Assembly: GCA_012656075.1 (NCBI GenBank)
Contig: JAAKBF010000035.1
Coordinates: 372,001 to 436,000 of the forward strand
Reading direction: 5' to 3'
From: Phytophthora hibernalis
Lineage: Eukaryota; Oomycota; Peronosporomycetes; Peronosporales; Peronosporaceae
DNA: 64,000 bases
Made by a program: the position numbers and the translations under genes. Below the pieces are notes generated by a model, which worked only from the letters and a program-made list of their open reading frames with translations, was not told the DNA's origin and did no database searches. Numbering within the stretch: the stretch's first letter is position 1; the number at the start of each line of letters is the position of its first letter. Below, one piece after another: positions 54,871 through 64,000 of the stretch.

Positions 54871-56637
54871 TCAGTGCGTCCGTGAGGGTGACCCTTGGCC
54901 GATATTGACTTTCCTCCCGGCTGTCTCGGCGTCGACTCTCTCCTCGGTAGCGATCGTTCGGACGGCGGCTGTCACCGCGTTACCGGCTGTTTCTACCACC
55001 ACGACCGTCGTGACCGAGGACTCGCGTGCTGTCTTCCGTTCTCGGCGTCGTAGGATGTCGTTAATCATACCCTCTAAGTCGTGGATGTCGTTAATCATAT
55101 ACTTCAAGTCGTGGATGTTCTTGACTCGGATATGACATAAACGCTCTTCAAGCTTCGGTCCTCGCACGATTCGAGAAAGTGTTCGACGTGGACCTGGGCT
55201 TCAATCCCGCCCTGCTCGAACTGCACCCCTGCGTTGCGAACTCAACCGTTCAGTCGGTTTAGATAGTCGCACACATGCTCTTTCTCCTCTCGCTTTGAAG
55301 AGTAGTACCGATCCTTCGCGGATGGGTTGAAGCGAGAACAGTAGTACTTGATGAACCGATCGCTCAACAGCTTCCAAGTGCGTCTCGTCTTGTGCGGGGG
55401 TTGTCCGTACCAGTGCAGAGCCCCGTCCTGGAGACTAAGCTCGAACGCCATGTGGGCGGTGTATGCGTCCCTTTCACCTCGTAGATGAAAGCTCGGAGCC
55501 ATTACAAGGACTTCTCGCTCTTATCACGTAGACCGAGGTATGGCTTAATGTTGCCGAGCGACAGATGCGTCGCGATCGCAAGCCTCAGTGTTGAGCTCTC
55601 ACCGTCCGCGGAGCTCAGTTTGTGGATCTGGCGCGCCGACTCCCCGTCAGGTCACCTAAGAGGTCTTCGACGTCGATCAAACCGTCGTCCCAGAAGTCAT
55701 CACGTGAATCGTAGCGTCGGTTGGGAGTCCGACCGATCGTTCAGCCGGCGGTAGGCGCAAAGCGAGCACCCTCGACCGATGCGCCCAGACGTTCCGTTCG
55801 ACTCGCAGATCTGGGTGTCGCACCTCCTGGCTAAGGATATGACGGCTTCATTTTTGCTCTCCATGCTGCTTCCCTAGAGTCGGTAGTAGCGGGACGTTGG
55901 ACGGGTCGGCTACCGCATGCTGAACGCTCGCCCCGACGGTCACCCCCAGCTTCCCGAAGACGGTCCGAAGGTTCTGCTTCCACCTGTGGAGGGCGGGTGT
56001 CCAAACTTGTGGTCCACCTAAGTCGGAAGTGCTTGGGCCTCATACCCCATAGCGCGAAAAAATGCACGTTGCCCTCGGCTACTTGCCGAGTGCTCCAGGC
56101 CTCGACGGGTACCATCAATTCGCCACCAAGTTCCGTCCAAATGGCTTGGCTCACCGACATTAGTGCGAAGGCTCTCATCCAGTTGCTCTTGGCCTTTATT
56201 ACCTCCAGACATGGGCTGAGGATCCTTTTTGCGGCTGGTGTGTCTCCGTTGAGGGATGCATGTGCACGTTCGATCGAGGATTCACATCCTTGGCCATCAC
56301 TATCGATTGCATATCGGTGGTTCCATCATCATGGTCTCCGGTGGCTGGTTCGGGTCATCTATTTATTTGGTGATGTTCCGCGCAAGCGACCTCACCCCTC
56401 CGCGGCGTGCTGCGGACACCACAGCGGCTTCCGAAAGCTCGGGCATCGCTGCCTTCTCTTCCAGGTCATCTTCGTCTTCGGCGTCGGAGTAGTCCATATG
56501 CTCATCGAAGCTGTCCGACCGTTCGTTGATCGACGCCAAAGTACTCGGCGTCGCGAGCGACGGACCGGAGCGTGCCGAATCTTAGGTACGTGTCCCTCCT
56601 GACTTTCTGGTACCGCTGACTTTGCTCCTTTCACCAT
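54871..56637 (-). CDS. Gypsy gag
   Basis: The ATG at 56637 follows the primer-binding site and opens an acidic/basic N-terminus (VRRSRRRVLWRRSTNGRTAS, with WTTPTPKTKMTW). The diagnostic part is YTAHMAFELSLQDGALHWYG and RTWKLLSDRFIKYYCSRFNP, a retrotransposon gag domain, then AKDRYYSSKREEKEHVCDYL (about 55290). Further down come INDIHDLEGMINDILRRRER and a basic region. Frame breaks prevent a continuous ORF. A 30-bp tandem duplication sits at 55058-55117. Gag forms the particle that packages the element's RNA. Confidence 0.75.
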
Positions 56638-56723
56638 CTCCTCTCTTCTTCCCGTCTTTCTTCTCTGGAATGCTCGTTAGGGTAAGGGCCTATATACAAC
56701 CAAGACACACAGAAGGTTACACC

Positions 56724-56743
56724 AATCCCGGGTCGCGGCATCA
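56724..56743 (-). other. Candidate primer-binding site of the Gypsy element
   Basis: On the minus strand TGATGCCGCGACCCGGGATT follows the candidate LTR end (CGACA) after two bases. It looks like the complement of a tRNA 3' end (T-arm-like ATCCCGGGT then acceptor stem), with TGA instead of the expected TGG. The same GTCGCGGCAT core appears at the Copia-like fragment near 59705. Confidence 0.5.
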
Positions 56744-56745
56744 GT

Positions 56746-56885
56746 TGTCGTGTAGGTATACGCACAAAATCTCACTACCTATTAGTGTACGATATCCTGG
56801 GTACAAAACGAGGTTATAACCTCGGCCGGGTTTTTATATTATACCCAGCCGAGACCTCGGTCACTATCATTCCGGTGTCACTACA
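56746..56885 (-). repeat. Candidate 5' LTR of the Gypsy element
   Basis: On the minus strand this 140-bp segment begins TGTAGTGACACCGG and ends CGACA, giving TG...CA ends. It contains a TATA-like GGGTATAATATAAAAACC and two palindromes (CCGAGGTTATAACCTCG near 56805 and CCGAGACCTCGG near 56850). It is followed by the candidate primer-binding site. No second copy was found, so the ends are provisional. Confidence 0.45.
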
Positions 56886-57280
56886 GCGCGGGAAATGAGA
56901 TTTGTCAATCGGGTGGCGCTGTCACCTACTTTCACCAAAGGAAACTTCGGTTATCAGCAACTGGCGAGCAGGGTCAAAACCCAACGCCGCATTGATGCAG
57001 CAGGATCTCGAGAGGACAACTGCCCACTATGATGTGGTAATAAAACCCAGTGCCCCAAACCCGGAGAGAAGGTGGCCTGAGGATTTTGAGATACCAATTT
57101 TGAATCATTGACATGCAAGGTGTCAATGGTATGAGTATCGTGATTAGCTTCTTCTAATGTTGCTTCGTATTGCATACGATTTTTGTAGGGAAACACCGCA
57201 GCCTATGGACTCCCGTCCGGTTACATCAGAAGCTAAGATCGCTGACGATTATCGGTTCACCTACTTCCAGAATAACGAAA
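56886..57280. other. Spacer with a short direct repeat
   Basis: No gene seen. CTCGAGAGGACAACTGCCCAC at about 57008 recurs as CTCGAGAAAACAACTGCCCAC at about 57301, with similar flanks, roughly 293 bases apart. This may be flanking duplicated DNA or the edge of another element. Confidence 0.4.
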
Positions 57281-59055
57281 TCATTTTGCTACATCAGTAC
57301 CTCGAGAAAACAACTGCCCACTTTGTAATTTCCTGGACGAATGTCCGAGGTTTCCTTTGGTTCGGTTGGGGTACTTTGCAGCATTATGCTCCTCCGATTT
57401 GCCGCAGAGACCGCAAATATATGTCATACGCATCTGCTTCTCTTTTGTACGACTTTCGCTGCTGAAGTGCTTTCGCATCTTGGCAGCGATGTCGGCTCTT
57501 TCGTCATGACACTTTGCTTTTTTTCTTTTGGGGTCGCGTCGACGTCGATTGTTTTAACCCCTCGGCACGGAATCCGTTTTCACGTGCCACAGCATCACGC
57601 TGGTGACGCCCAAACGTCGAGCCACCAGCTAGATTGTACAATGGAGGCGGTTGTATACTCTGGTCAGGAATGAGCGCTGGCAGAAAATGGAGGCGTCCAT
57701 TGGGCATATGCTGACACGGTGAAGGCTCGATGGTAAAAACGGAATGCACCTGCAGTTGTCTTGTGATTGCCACTTTGATTGTACACTGCTGCCACAATGC
57801 GCCGACATGGAATTGGAAGCTGTTGTCAATCTGAGCAGCGTGTACACGTCCCAGTATTCAAATTCACGGTGAAGGTACGTCACTGCTTCTGTTTATTTTG
57901 AATGATCACAGGAGCGCCCGATCCAACCTGCTTTAAGTCTAACTCCTCTAAACTCGTTTCCAGGTCGTCCACGAAGAAATCGGACTCAGAGCTTTTCCGT
58001 ACACTGCATGCAGCCACTCCCTGACCTCTTTGTCAAACATCGCCTTCGCTCGAGGTGTTTTTGCTACGAACCACTTTTCTGACTTTTGTACATTGTCGTT
58101 TACCGTTCCCACCACTCGGATTCAGAAGAGAATGAGGGCTCCAAAACTTGGCAATCATGGACCCCACCCAACAAGAGTTCATTGTTTTGGCCCTCAACTG
58201 CGCTGGTGGTTCGCCCAGCGAAAAGAGTGCACGATGATCGTATGATTCTGCAGTTACCCATTAAGCAGCGACAGTCCACATCGCCTTGGGGTGAAGGGGT
58301 ATTCCCGAACTTTGTCCAGCTGGTTGGGTGTATATCGCGCAAAACTGCGCTACCGACTGAATCTGGACACTTCCATTCAATGTTCTAGTGTGCACGACTG
58401 GAAATTGTTCTTCAATGTCATTCAGCACGTCCTCGTACTAGGCTAACGTCGTCGTAGCTTGAAGATGAAAGACCAGCCCCTAATGTTGTCAATGTTCGGC
58501 TCCACGGTACGAAAGACGTTGAAAACATTGTGAAATGCACAAATCTTGAGGTTAAGCTGGATTCCACGGTTCCTCAGACAAACTTGGGCATCGCTTTGCT
58601 TTCCTCTATCTGTGAACGCCGCTCTGTCTTATAGCTTGATCCCTGCCGGAATACAATTAGCAAAGAACCATTCGAAGTTATCTGCTGTTTCTTTTAAAGC
58701 CATGTAGCTCCACCAGCAGCTCAGAAGAACACTCTCCAATCGAATCACAGCTAGGTGATTGGTCGTGATTTATGGAGCTCACAAACCAAGCATTTGGCGG
58801 ATAGAACGCGAGTTTGATGTTAGTACGTTTCGTCGGACGCTTCTTGGTGAACGAGACCTCCCAATTACAGAGGTTCGAAGTGCAATCCCATACATTCTTA
58901 TGGCCTGGGTGATTTTTCTGTTCAATTAACTTGTTTTCGTATAATGCGCATGCACGAACAAACGCTTTACAATCTGGTGCCGAGGCAAAGACGTCGTGCT
59001 TGCTAATCGTATGCAGTTCAAACGTCGTGATAAAGTTCACCTTTCCGATCTCCAT
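57281..59055 (-). pseudogene. Mutator-like (MULE) transposase remnant
   Basis: On the minus strand the N-terminal DNA-binding part reads AFVRACALYENKLIEQKNHP then VWDCTSNLCNWEVSFTKKRP and WFVSSINHDQSPSCDSIG (59000-58720). The C-terminal part reads FAGRTTSAVEGQNNELLLGG (58240-58170) and then a SWIM-like Cys/His region (EPSPCQHMPN) and a zinc-knuckle-like YICGLCGKSEEHNAAKYPN (57415-57370). The catalytic middle (58350-58670) is not in a readable frame. The order fits MULE transposases of oomycetes. It is inactive. Confidence 0.6.
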
Positions 59056-59169
59056 GTTTGAAGAGATGTGTGCTAGATGTTCAAAACTGCATCTCGTCTT
59101 CGCCCGTGTTCCCTAAATAAATACCGCCTCATCTTCAAGCTTGATTTCTAAAAAATACTGTAAAACCTG

Positions 59170-59320
59170 TGATTGTGCCCCACCCTCTAATAGTGCCCCC
59201 AAAATTGACACCGAAGTGGGGACATCCTACAGTGCCCAGCCCTTTAATAGTACCCCACCCTAATACTCTCTAATAGTACCCCACCCCTCTAATTGTACCC
59301 CATACCCTTTAACCCTATTG
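59170..59320 (+). repeat. Degenerate TAATAGT(A/G)CCCC repeat
   Basis: CTCTAATAGTGCCCCCAAAA, TTTAATAGTACCCCACCCT, CTCTAATAGTACCCCACCCC and CTCTAATTGTACCCCATACC follow each other with a preceding partial unit ATTGTGCCCCACCC. Units are about 20-40 bp apart and irregular. No coding potential. Confidence 0.7.
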
Positions 59321-59334
59321 CGGTTGGGACCCCT

Positions 59335-59540
59335 AAAACCCTGCAATATGCTTGGTTTTACAAATATTAACGAATCATAATGACAGGATTTCATTTTTGA
59401 CCAATTATACCATTTGCGGTAAACCAAGCAATATGCTTGGTTTAACTACAATAATTGCAATAAAAATTGTAACCCACGCAAAATGATAATATTTTGCTGC
59501 GGGGTGCGGGCTAAAACCAAGCATTTATGCATGTTTAACA
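59335..59540. repeat. Repeated CCAAGCA...TGCTTGG inverted repeat
   Basis: A perfect 11-bp inverted repeat with a three-base centre lies at 59420-59444 (arms TAAACCAAGCA and TGCTTGGTTTA). Half-copies are found at about 59343-59363 (AATATGCTTGGTTTTA) and 59514-59538 (AAACCAAGCATTTATGCATG). These may be terminal sequences of small transposons or protein-binding sites. Confidence 0.5.
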
Positions 59541-59697
59541 TTTTACTATCGAAATTAGAAATACAAATTTTTAGTATAATGTTGGCCGCAAAGGGTTAAT
59601 AGTACATCAGAGCATCTGCAAACAGCAAAATAAACAGGTAAATCCCGGTTTCAAAAGGGGTTGGTCCCTCGATTTTCCAACTCAACCAGATAGACCT

Positions 59698-60000
59698 CAA
59701 CCAGTCGCGGCATGAGTCATGCCGCGACTGGTTGGGGAACTACTTTCACTGGGAGTTTAACATGCGAATGACTCTGGCCCGTAAGGGGCTACTCGCGCAT
59801 GTGGAGGTCATCAAGCCCGTGAACGAGGTCACTGCACATGAGGCACGCAAGATGGGCTACCCATCAGACGACGAGCTGTCGCACAGCGAGAGCCTGGTAT
59901 ATCGACTCTACAGAAATACAGACAACGACGGTGAAATCCGTCCCCCACTGAACTGTATCCACCATACAAAAGTAAACGGGGTATCTCGACAAAAATCCGT
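59698..60000 (+). mobile_element. Copia-type gag fragment
   Basis: From the ATG at 59719 and a one-base shift, the frame reads NYFHWEFNMRMTLARKGLLA then HVEVIKPVNEVT, a Copia gag N-terminus of the kind common in Phytophthora. It then loses similarity within about 100 bases (HEARKMGYPSDDELSHSESL). The start codon lies in the right arm of a perfect 18-bp inverted repeat (59698-59715 / 59717-59734). Protease, integrase and reverse transcriptase are absent, so this is only a fragment. Confidence 0.6.
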
Positions 60001-60046
60001 ACCCATCAGTGATTCGCTATTTGTGATTGGTAAAAACATTTTTATC

Positions 60047-60900
60047 CTATACTTGGACTTCAGGATATCTTGGAATTGCCTTTTCAAAGCTACGCACAAC
60101 ACAGTGCTCTGTGATGCCTTCCCATGCTGTAATGGTGCGCTTGATCGCCGCAAGACTATTTTGCTGCGCGGTGCGTGTACTATTAATATTTTCTGATAGC
60201 CATACGCCTGTCAGCTTCTTCTTGAGTGGACCCATAACTCCACCATCAAGAGGCTGACAGACAGACGTGCTGTTTGGCGGAACAGGGCACACTAGTGCTG
60301 AGGCAACTCATTTGTCTCCACAGTGCCGCCAGGTATTCCTCGCAGAGTGAAGAGTATTGGCAGTTTTTTCCTAAATCAAATAACGTTACTTAGTTTCAGT
60401 ATACAGTAAATTAAATGTAAAATAAATGAACGTACCGTCAGCCCGAATGGTGAGCACAGCTGTGAATCTTCCGGAATTCTTCTGCATATGCTTGACTTTT
60501 GCTGATCCACGCCTCCCTTGAGGGCCCATATTTTGTGGGGTGGAGTGTCAAAATAAATGGCCGTTTCGTCGACGTTGTAGATAGCACTTTCAGGAAAATG
60601 GCTGTATTCGCTCCAAAACTTGATTGCAAATTCTAAATGCGTCTGCTGTAGTACAGCTTCGTTTTTCTTCGAATGTTGTGGCTTTTGCGTTGAAAACCCA
60701 TGCCTAAACACCATATTATAAAATAACAAAATGTTGAAATATCAAAAGATAAGTTAATAATACACTTTTCAAAACAAGTAGCTCAATATTAGAAAAGATA
60801 GTTTTCTTACTGGCTTCAAACCGCTGGCACAAGCGCATCAATGCGTTTACACGCCTTTCGTCACTTGACTTCGTCGCTAAATACAGGTGGATAAAACATT
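60047..60900 (-). pseudogene. Pogo-like (DDE_1) transposase remnant
   Basis: On the minus strand EFAIKFWSEYSHFPESAIYN then VDETAIYFDTPPHKIWALKG (60640-60530) is the first-Asp region of a pogo-type DDE transposase. VPPNSTSVCQPLDGGVMGPL with KKKL (60285-60225) is its C-terminal part after the second Asp. The segment between 60300 and 60400 is disrupted, so the catalytic triad is not complete. An N-terminal helical piece (SSDERRVNALMRLCQRFEA) lies near 60870-60800. It sits directly downstream of the Ulp1-like gene. Confidence 0.6.
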
Positions 60901-60992
60901 TATTTAGATCAATCCGTCGTGAGCAATGGGTTGTGCACTACCGCGAACGTCCAATGGCTGCCCATGCAAATTGGCATAACCAAGTGATCATA

Positions 60993-62074
60993 TCACTCGT
61001 AAGGAAACGTAGCCGTAATCCCACACGCGCCTGCATACGCCTTTTTCATATTGCGTTTTGCATGTTTAAAAGCAGCGAAAAGATACCCGTACAGATTCGC
61101 ATCCATGACGAAGGTCCGTCCGTACGAAGGAATGTGCTTACGGACGTAGAAGGTGATAACCACATCATTCAGCCATTCTCCGTCCTCCAACGTTTTGATA
61201 TCTTTGTCTTGAACCACTAAACGCGTCGTGGTTCTGTCTGGCATAAAACACGTAGTCTGTGTTTCACAGATAATACTTGCTGGATCCAAAATTTCTTGTC
61301 CATCGTCAAGAACCGGTGCTTCGTCGTCATTCAGCAATTCTATCATCACGGGCGCCCTGGGTTTTCGGCCATACTCGTCACGGGCGCTTTAGTTTTTTCG
61401 GCCATTGTCAACACGGGAGCCCTGTTTTTTGGGCATACTCGTCACTGGCGCCCTGGGTTTTTCAGCCATGCTCGTCACGGGCGCTTTAGTTTTTCGACCA
61501 TAGTCAACACAGGAGCCCTGGGGTTTTCGGCCATACTCGTCACGGGCGACTTGGTATTTGTTGTGGGCATTGTCTTGTTGGTTTCAAGTATACCCGACGT
61601 AACTTTGGTTTTTTTCTTAGCGGGTTCTGCTTGATTAGCCGAAGTAGCCTTGAACTTAATTGGATGACGCGCGACAAAAGGGCTGAGTTTGTGGCGATTG
61701 ATAAATCGAGTAACCCACGACACCTGAGCAGCATCTTTGCGGTCGCCAAATTCTGGAATCGTTTCCAGGCATGCCGCAACTATATCGCTCCGATACATCT
61801 TCTTGCTAGCGTTGGCGCGTAACTTTATCTTTTCGACAAGCATACCCTCGTACTTGTGTGTTGGTACAAGCGTTCCAGGTACTGCTGCACGCTTCGACGA
61901 TGGGTCAACCAACACCTGAAGAGAATATCTGATCTTTCGCAGCCATCCATCCAGCCAAAGTAGTGCGACGGATTTGAAGTCGCCGTGGTCCTCTGCGGCA
62001 TCCCATCCTTCTCTTTCACACTCCAGTAGCACTTCAATCTTCACTGCAATCGTGTACTGCGCCGAGTCGGCCAT
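60993..62074 (-). CDS. CENP-B-HTH/Ulp1-like protein with repeat linker
   Basis: The ATG at 62074 gives MADSAQYTIAVKIEVLLECE. Residues about 80-160 hold a CENP-B/Tc5-type helix-turn-helix (SWVTRFINRHKLSPFVARHP). A repeat linker follows (PVTSMAENPRA, PVLTMVEKLKR and related, DNA 61349-61556). Then comes the start of a Ulp1/SENP C48 protease domain (VQDKDIKTLEDGEWLNDVVI, FVMDANLYGYLFAAFK). The catalytic His, Asp and Cys that should follow are missing, so no protease activity is expected. Frame changes occur inside the repeat. It may be a transposon-encoded protein cut off by the pogo-like element next to it. Confidence 0.55.
61349..61556 (-). repeat. Three-unit higher-order tandem repeat
   Basis: Units of about 32, 30 and 34 bp (ending CATACTCG, CATTG and CATACTCG) occur in the order A-B-C-A-B-C plus a partial A. 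A contains CGGGCGCCCTGGG, B contains CGGGCGCTTTAG and C contains ACACGGGAGCCCTG. On the minus strand each unit encodes about ten residues of the linker between the HTH and Ulp1 parts. Confidence 0.75.
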
Positions 62075-62264
62075 CTTGCTGGATCTTTTAGAAGTGATTT
62101 ACTTCGGGCAAAGTCGGCAGAGGTCTCTGATTTTATTGATCAATATTTTGTGTATAATGATTGGTTCAGAGAGCACGGTTTTATGCGTCTAAACGAATTG
62201 GAGCAAGTAAACTATGCATTCAGTCTTCAAGTTTATCTACGAAACTCGCGTCGCCGTTGACAGA

Positions 62265-62430
62265 GATTTCGGCAACTGGGGATTTCGGGTATTCTCGACA
62301 ACTGGGGATTTCGGGCATTCTCGACAGATCATGACTTCGGGTATTCTCGACAACTGGGGATTTCGGGCATTCTCGACAGATCATGACTTCGGGTATTCTC
62401 GACAACTGGGGATTTCGGGTATGCTCGAAA
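62265..62430. repeat. 26-bp tandem repeat with two alternating unit types
   Basis: Units start at 62265, 62291, 62317, 62343, 62369, 62395 and 62421 (last one partial). Type X contains AACTGGGGATTTCGGG, type Y contains GATCATGACTTCGGG; both begin ATTCTCGACA. The order is X-X-Y-X-Y-X. Because 26 is not a multiple of three the reading frame changes with each unit, so it is probably non-coding. Confidence 0.85.
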
Positions 62431-62449
62431 GTCGTATGAGCTGTTTACC

Positions 62450-64000
62450 TTACGTGTCTCCAACCTCGAGTAATATGTTTTGCGATTCTGCAGGAGCTGG
62501 ATCTTGGATCCGTTCATTTGAAAGAAGATGCCTGTAGACAACGATGCGAGCGTCCAACTCTCCAGATCGGTGCAACTTGCGCATCTCACGCAGAACGCTC
62601 CCGGCACCCTTTGCGTTGATGTTTCGTGCCTTCAAGAAGGCTAACACGTTAGTCTCTGCGCGACTCCCAAGCTCCAAGACACGGTCCTTGTAATTTTGTG
62701 CTCTGACGTCCAAGATAAACCCGTCATCGAGGAATAGCTTCATGAAAGCGACGATGTGGCGAGACTCCGACTTTTTCTGTCGGTCACCCCAATCCAGGCG
62801 CGTGGCTCCCGTGTGTACCATTCAAACCACGTCGCGGACGGGTTCGTAGTTGACCGTTTCCTGCGCTTCTGCTTTGGTTCTGGTTCTAGTTCTTGATCTG
62901 ACGTGTCTTCTGTTCTTTCCGCTTCGATCCCAGTTGAAATCCCCTTGGCCTTGAGTAACGCTGCCTCGACGATGGTCAGCCGTGAAGCCAGGTTTCTGTT
63001 TGTTGCTATAAGCTCTTCAATCACAGCTGAAAGGTGACAACCTTGACAAGCGTGCATTTCCACTTGATGCTTGACATGTTCTTTAACAGGTACAATAGCT
63101 TCGTTGTTGAGAGCCACAGACCACGCAAGCAAATCTGCAGTCGAAATATCAGCAGCAAGCAAACACTCCTCCATGCGTGTGGTGATTGGGAAGTTGGTCC
63201 AGTCATCTTGAGCTGCGGGTAGTATCTGACAAGGTACGCGGTGAGTACACTAAAAACCTTGCTACTAACATTGAGTCTTTGCTCTTTCAGCCCTGTACAG
63301 GAGCTGAAGAGAAGATCTTGTAAGCGTCCTAACCGCTCCCTAGTGGAGTGATCCAGCGCAGCAACGTCGACGACGGGGGGACGGGTCAACTTCCCAGCCG
63401 CTTAAAACACGAGCCACCTTTCGGTCTTCCCGCGGTGTGTTGAAGACGTCGCGAAGCCCTTGTTGGTATTGCTCATATCCCAAGCCCCACTATCGAAGAT
63501 CCACTGTGCCGCCAGTCTGTCGTCTCCATCCGCATGTTGAGCACCACCACGACGAAAGGCGTGTGACGTCAAGTCTGTCGTAGCTCCTGCGGGCTCGCTC
63601 ACACGCTTAAGCAACCTGTTGACGTACGCTTGGACCCCATCTTGGCCTCTTGATTTTGCCTTTCCTGGCATGTGGCTTGATGTACCTTGTGCGTTGACGG
63701 AGAGTGATGCAGAGGCAGAACGGTCAACAGCAGGAATGGTCGCAGAGAGCGGTGTGGCCAATGCTGCCGACAACGAGACGCTAAGTCCTGCAGGTTCGGC
63801 AGCTAATATGTCGCGTCGAGGTGTTCCAGGATCAAGTGGATCCGTTTCCGTGAATACCAACTCTGGAAGACGTGAACTTGATCTTGCCGCAGAAAATGAA
63901 GCGGAATTACTCGCTGTCACGACGAAGCTGTTGTTTCATTTCCGCAAACAGTTCAGTAGCCGACACATCCATTTGCTGCAGACTCAGCTCACTTTGACGA
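62450..64000 (-). mobile_element. Crypton-type tyrosine recombinase transposon (5' part outside window)
   Basis: On the minus strand the recombinase segment TTDLTSHAFRRGGAQHADGD then RLAAQWIFDSGAWDMSNTNK (63580-63440) carries the HxxRR motif of Crypton tyrosine recombinases. A linker with AALDHSTRERLGRLQDLLFS and a coiled coil (VIEELIATNRNLASRLTIVE) leads to a GCR1_C-like DNA-binding domain (TWFEWYTREPRAWIG, KSESRHIVAFMKLFLDDGFI) and a tail ending near 62450. Frame breaks at about 63400, 63200 and 62790 are consistent with single-base errors. The catalytic N-terminal part lies beyond the right edge. Cryptons move as DNA circles without reverse transcription. Confidence 0.7.

Larger units (their letters stand above)
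49718..56885 (-). mobile_element. Gypsy-type LTR retrotransposon with chromodomain
   Basis: Read on the minus strand the order is a candidate 5' LTR (56885-56746), primer-binding site (56743-56724), gag, protease region, reverse transcriptase, RNase H, integrase and chromodomain. That is the Ty3/Gypsy chromovirus order. Coding parts are given separately. Many frame breaks occur, and the chromodomain holds one in-frame stop. A matching 3' LTR was not found left of 49718, so the element may be truncated there. The 56886-57280 stretch to its right has no gene. Confidence 0.85.

Noticed and set aside
56724..56743. tRNA gene suggested by the CCCGGGTCGCGGCAT segment
   Set aside because: No cloverleaf, A box or B box surrounds it; a retroelement primer-binding site fits better.
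61349..62430. Regularly spaced repeats that could suggest a CRISPR array
   Set aside because: Units are contiguous without unique spacers, and the genome is eukaryotic.

Overview
The window looks like nuclear DNA of an oomycete, most likely Phytophthora or a close relative. The evidence is: short GT-AG introns of about 60-80 bp, compact neighbouring genes on both strands, an oomycete-type initiator in front of a MIF-like gene, a cluster of WLH/EGCT-type ankyrin solenoid genes, and a transposon mix typical of these genomes (Gypsy with chromodomain, DIRS-like, Crypton, Mutator-like, pogo-like, hAT-like). The genus call is inference.

Layout. From 1 to 19 kb lie housekeeping and signalling genes: the end of a coiled-coil protein, an acidic disordered protein, the spliceosomal helicase Brr2 (minus strand), three MIF-like genes or remnants, a TPR protein, and a TKL-type kinase whose catalytic Asp is replaced by Gly. 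From 19 to 38 kb lies an ankyrin cluster with six long genes (20221, 22256, 29712, 31771, 34084 on plus; 38127 on minus) plus two remnants. The cluster is interrupted by an IBtk-like ankyrin/RCC1 gene and preceded by a hAT transposase fragment. From 38 to 42.5 kb come ribosomal protein eL20 (L18a), with a long intron rich in stem-loops, and a membrane-anchored protein with two SET/LSMT modules. From about 43.5 kb to the end the DNA is almost all transposon-derived: a DIRS-like element with a gutted recombinase, an RNase H element with an inverted minisatellite, a gag-like ORF, a long Gypsy element, a Mutator-like remnant, Copia and pogo fragments, a CENP-B-HTH/Ulp1 protein, and a Crypton running off the right edge.

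Reading frames are broken by single missing bases in nearly every gene, including Brr2 and eL20, which cannot plausibly be pseudogenes. In most cases adding one base to a short homopolymer (often GG, GGG or CCC) restores a conserved frame. I therefore treat these breaks as probable consensus errors. CDS spans below run across them, and intron positions are given in the text.

The most interesting biology is: the ankyrin family built on a 28-residue repeat instead of the usual 33; a 295-bp tract that is identical but for one base between two otherwise diverged copies (gene conversion); rearranged ankyrin fragments on both sides of the IBtk-like gene; a structured RNA candidate in the eL20 intron; a predicted pseudokinase that may be one polypeptide with the following armadillo/TPR region; and a duplicated SET protein with a membrane anchor.
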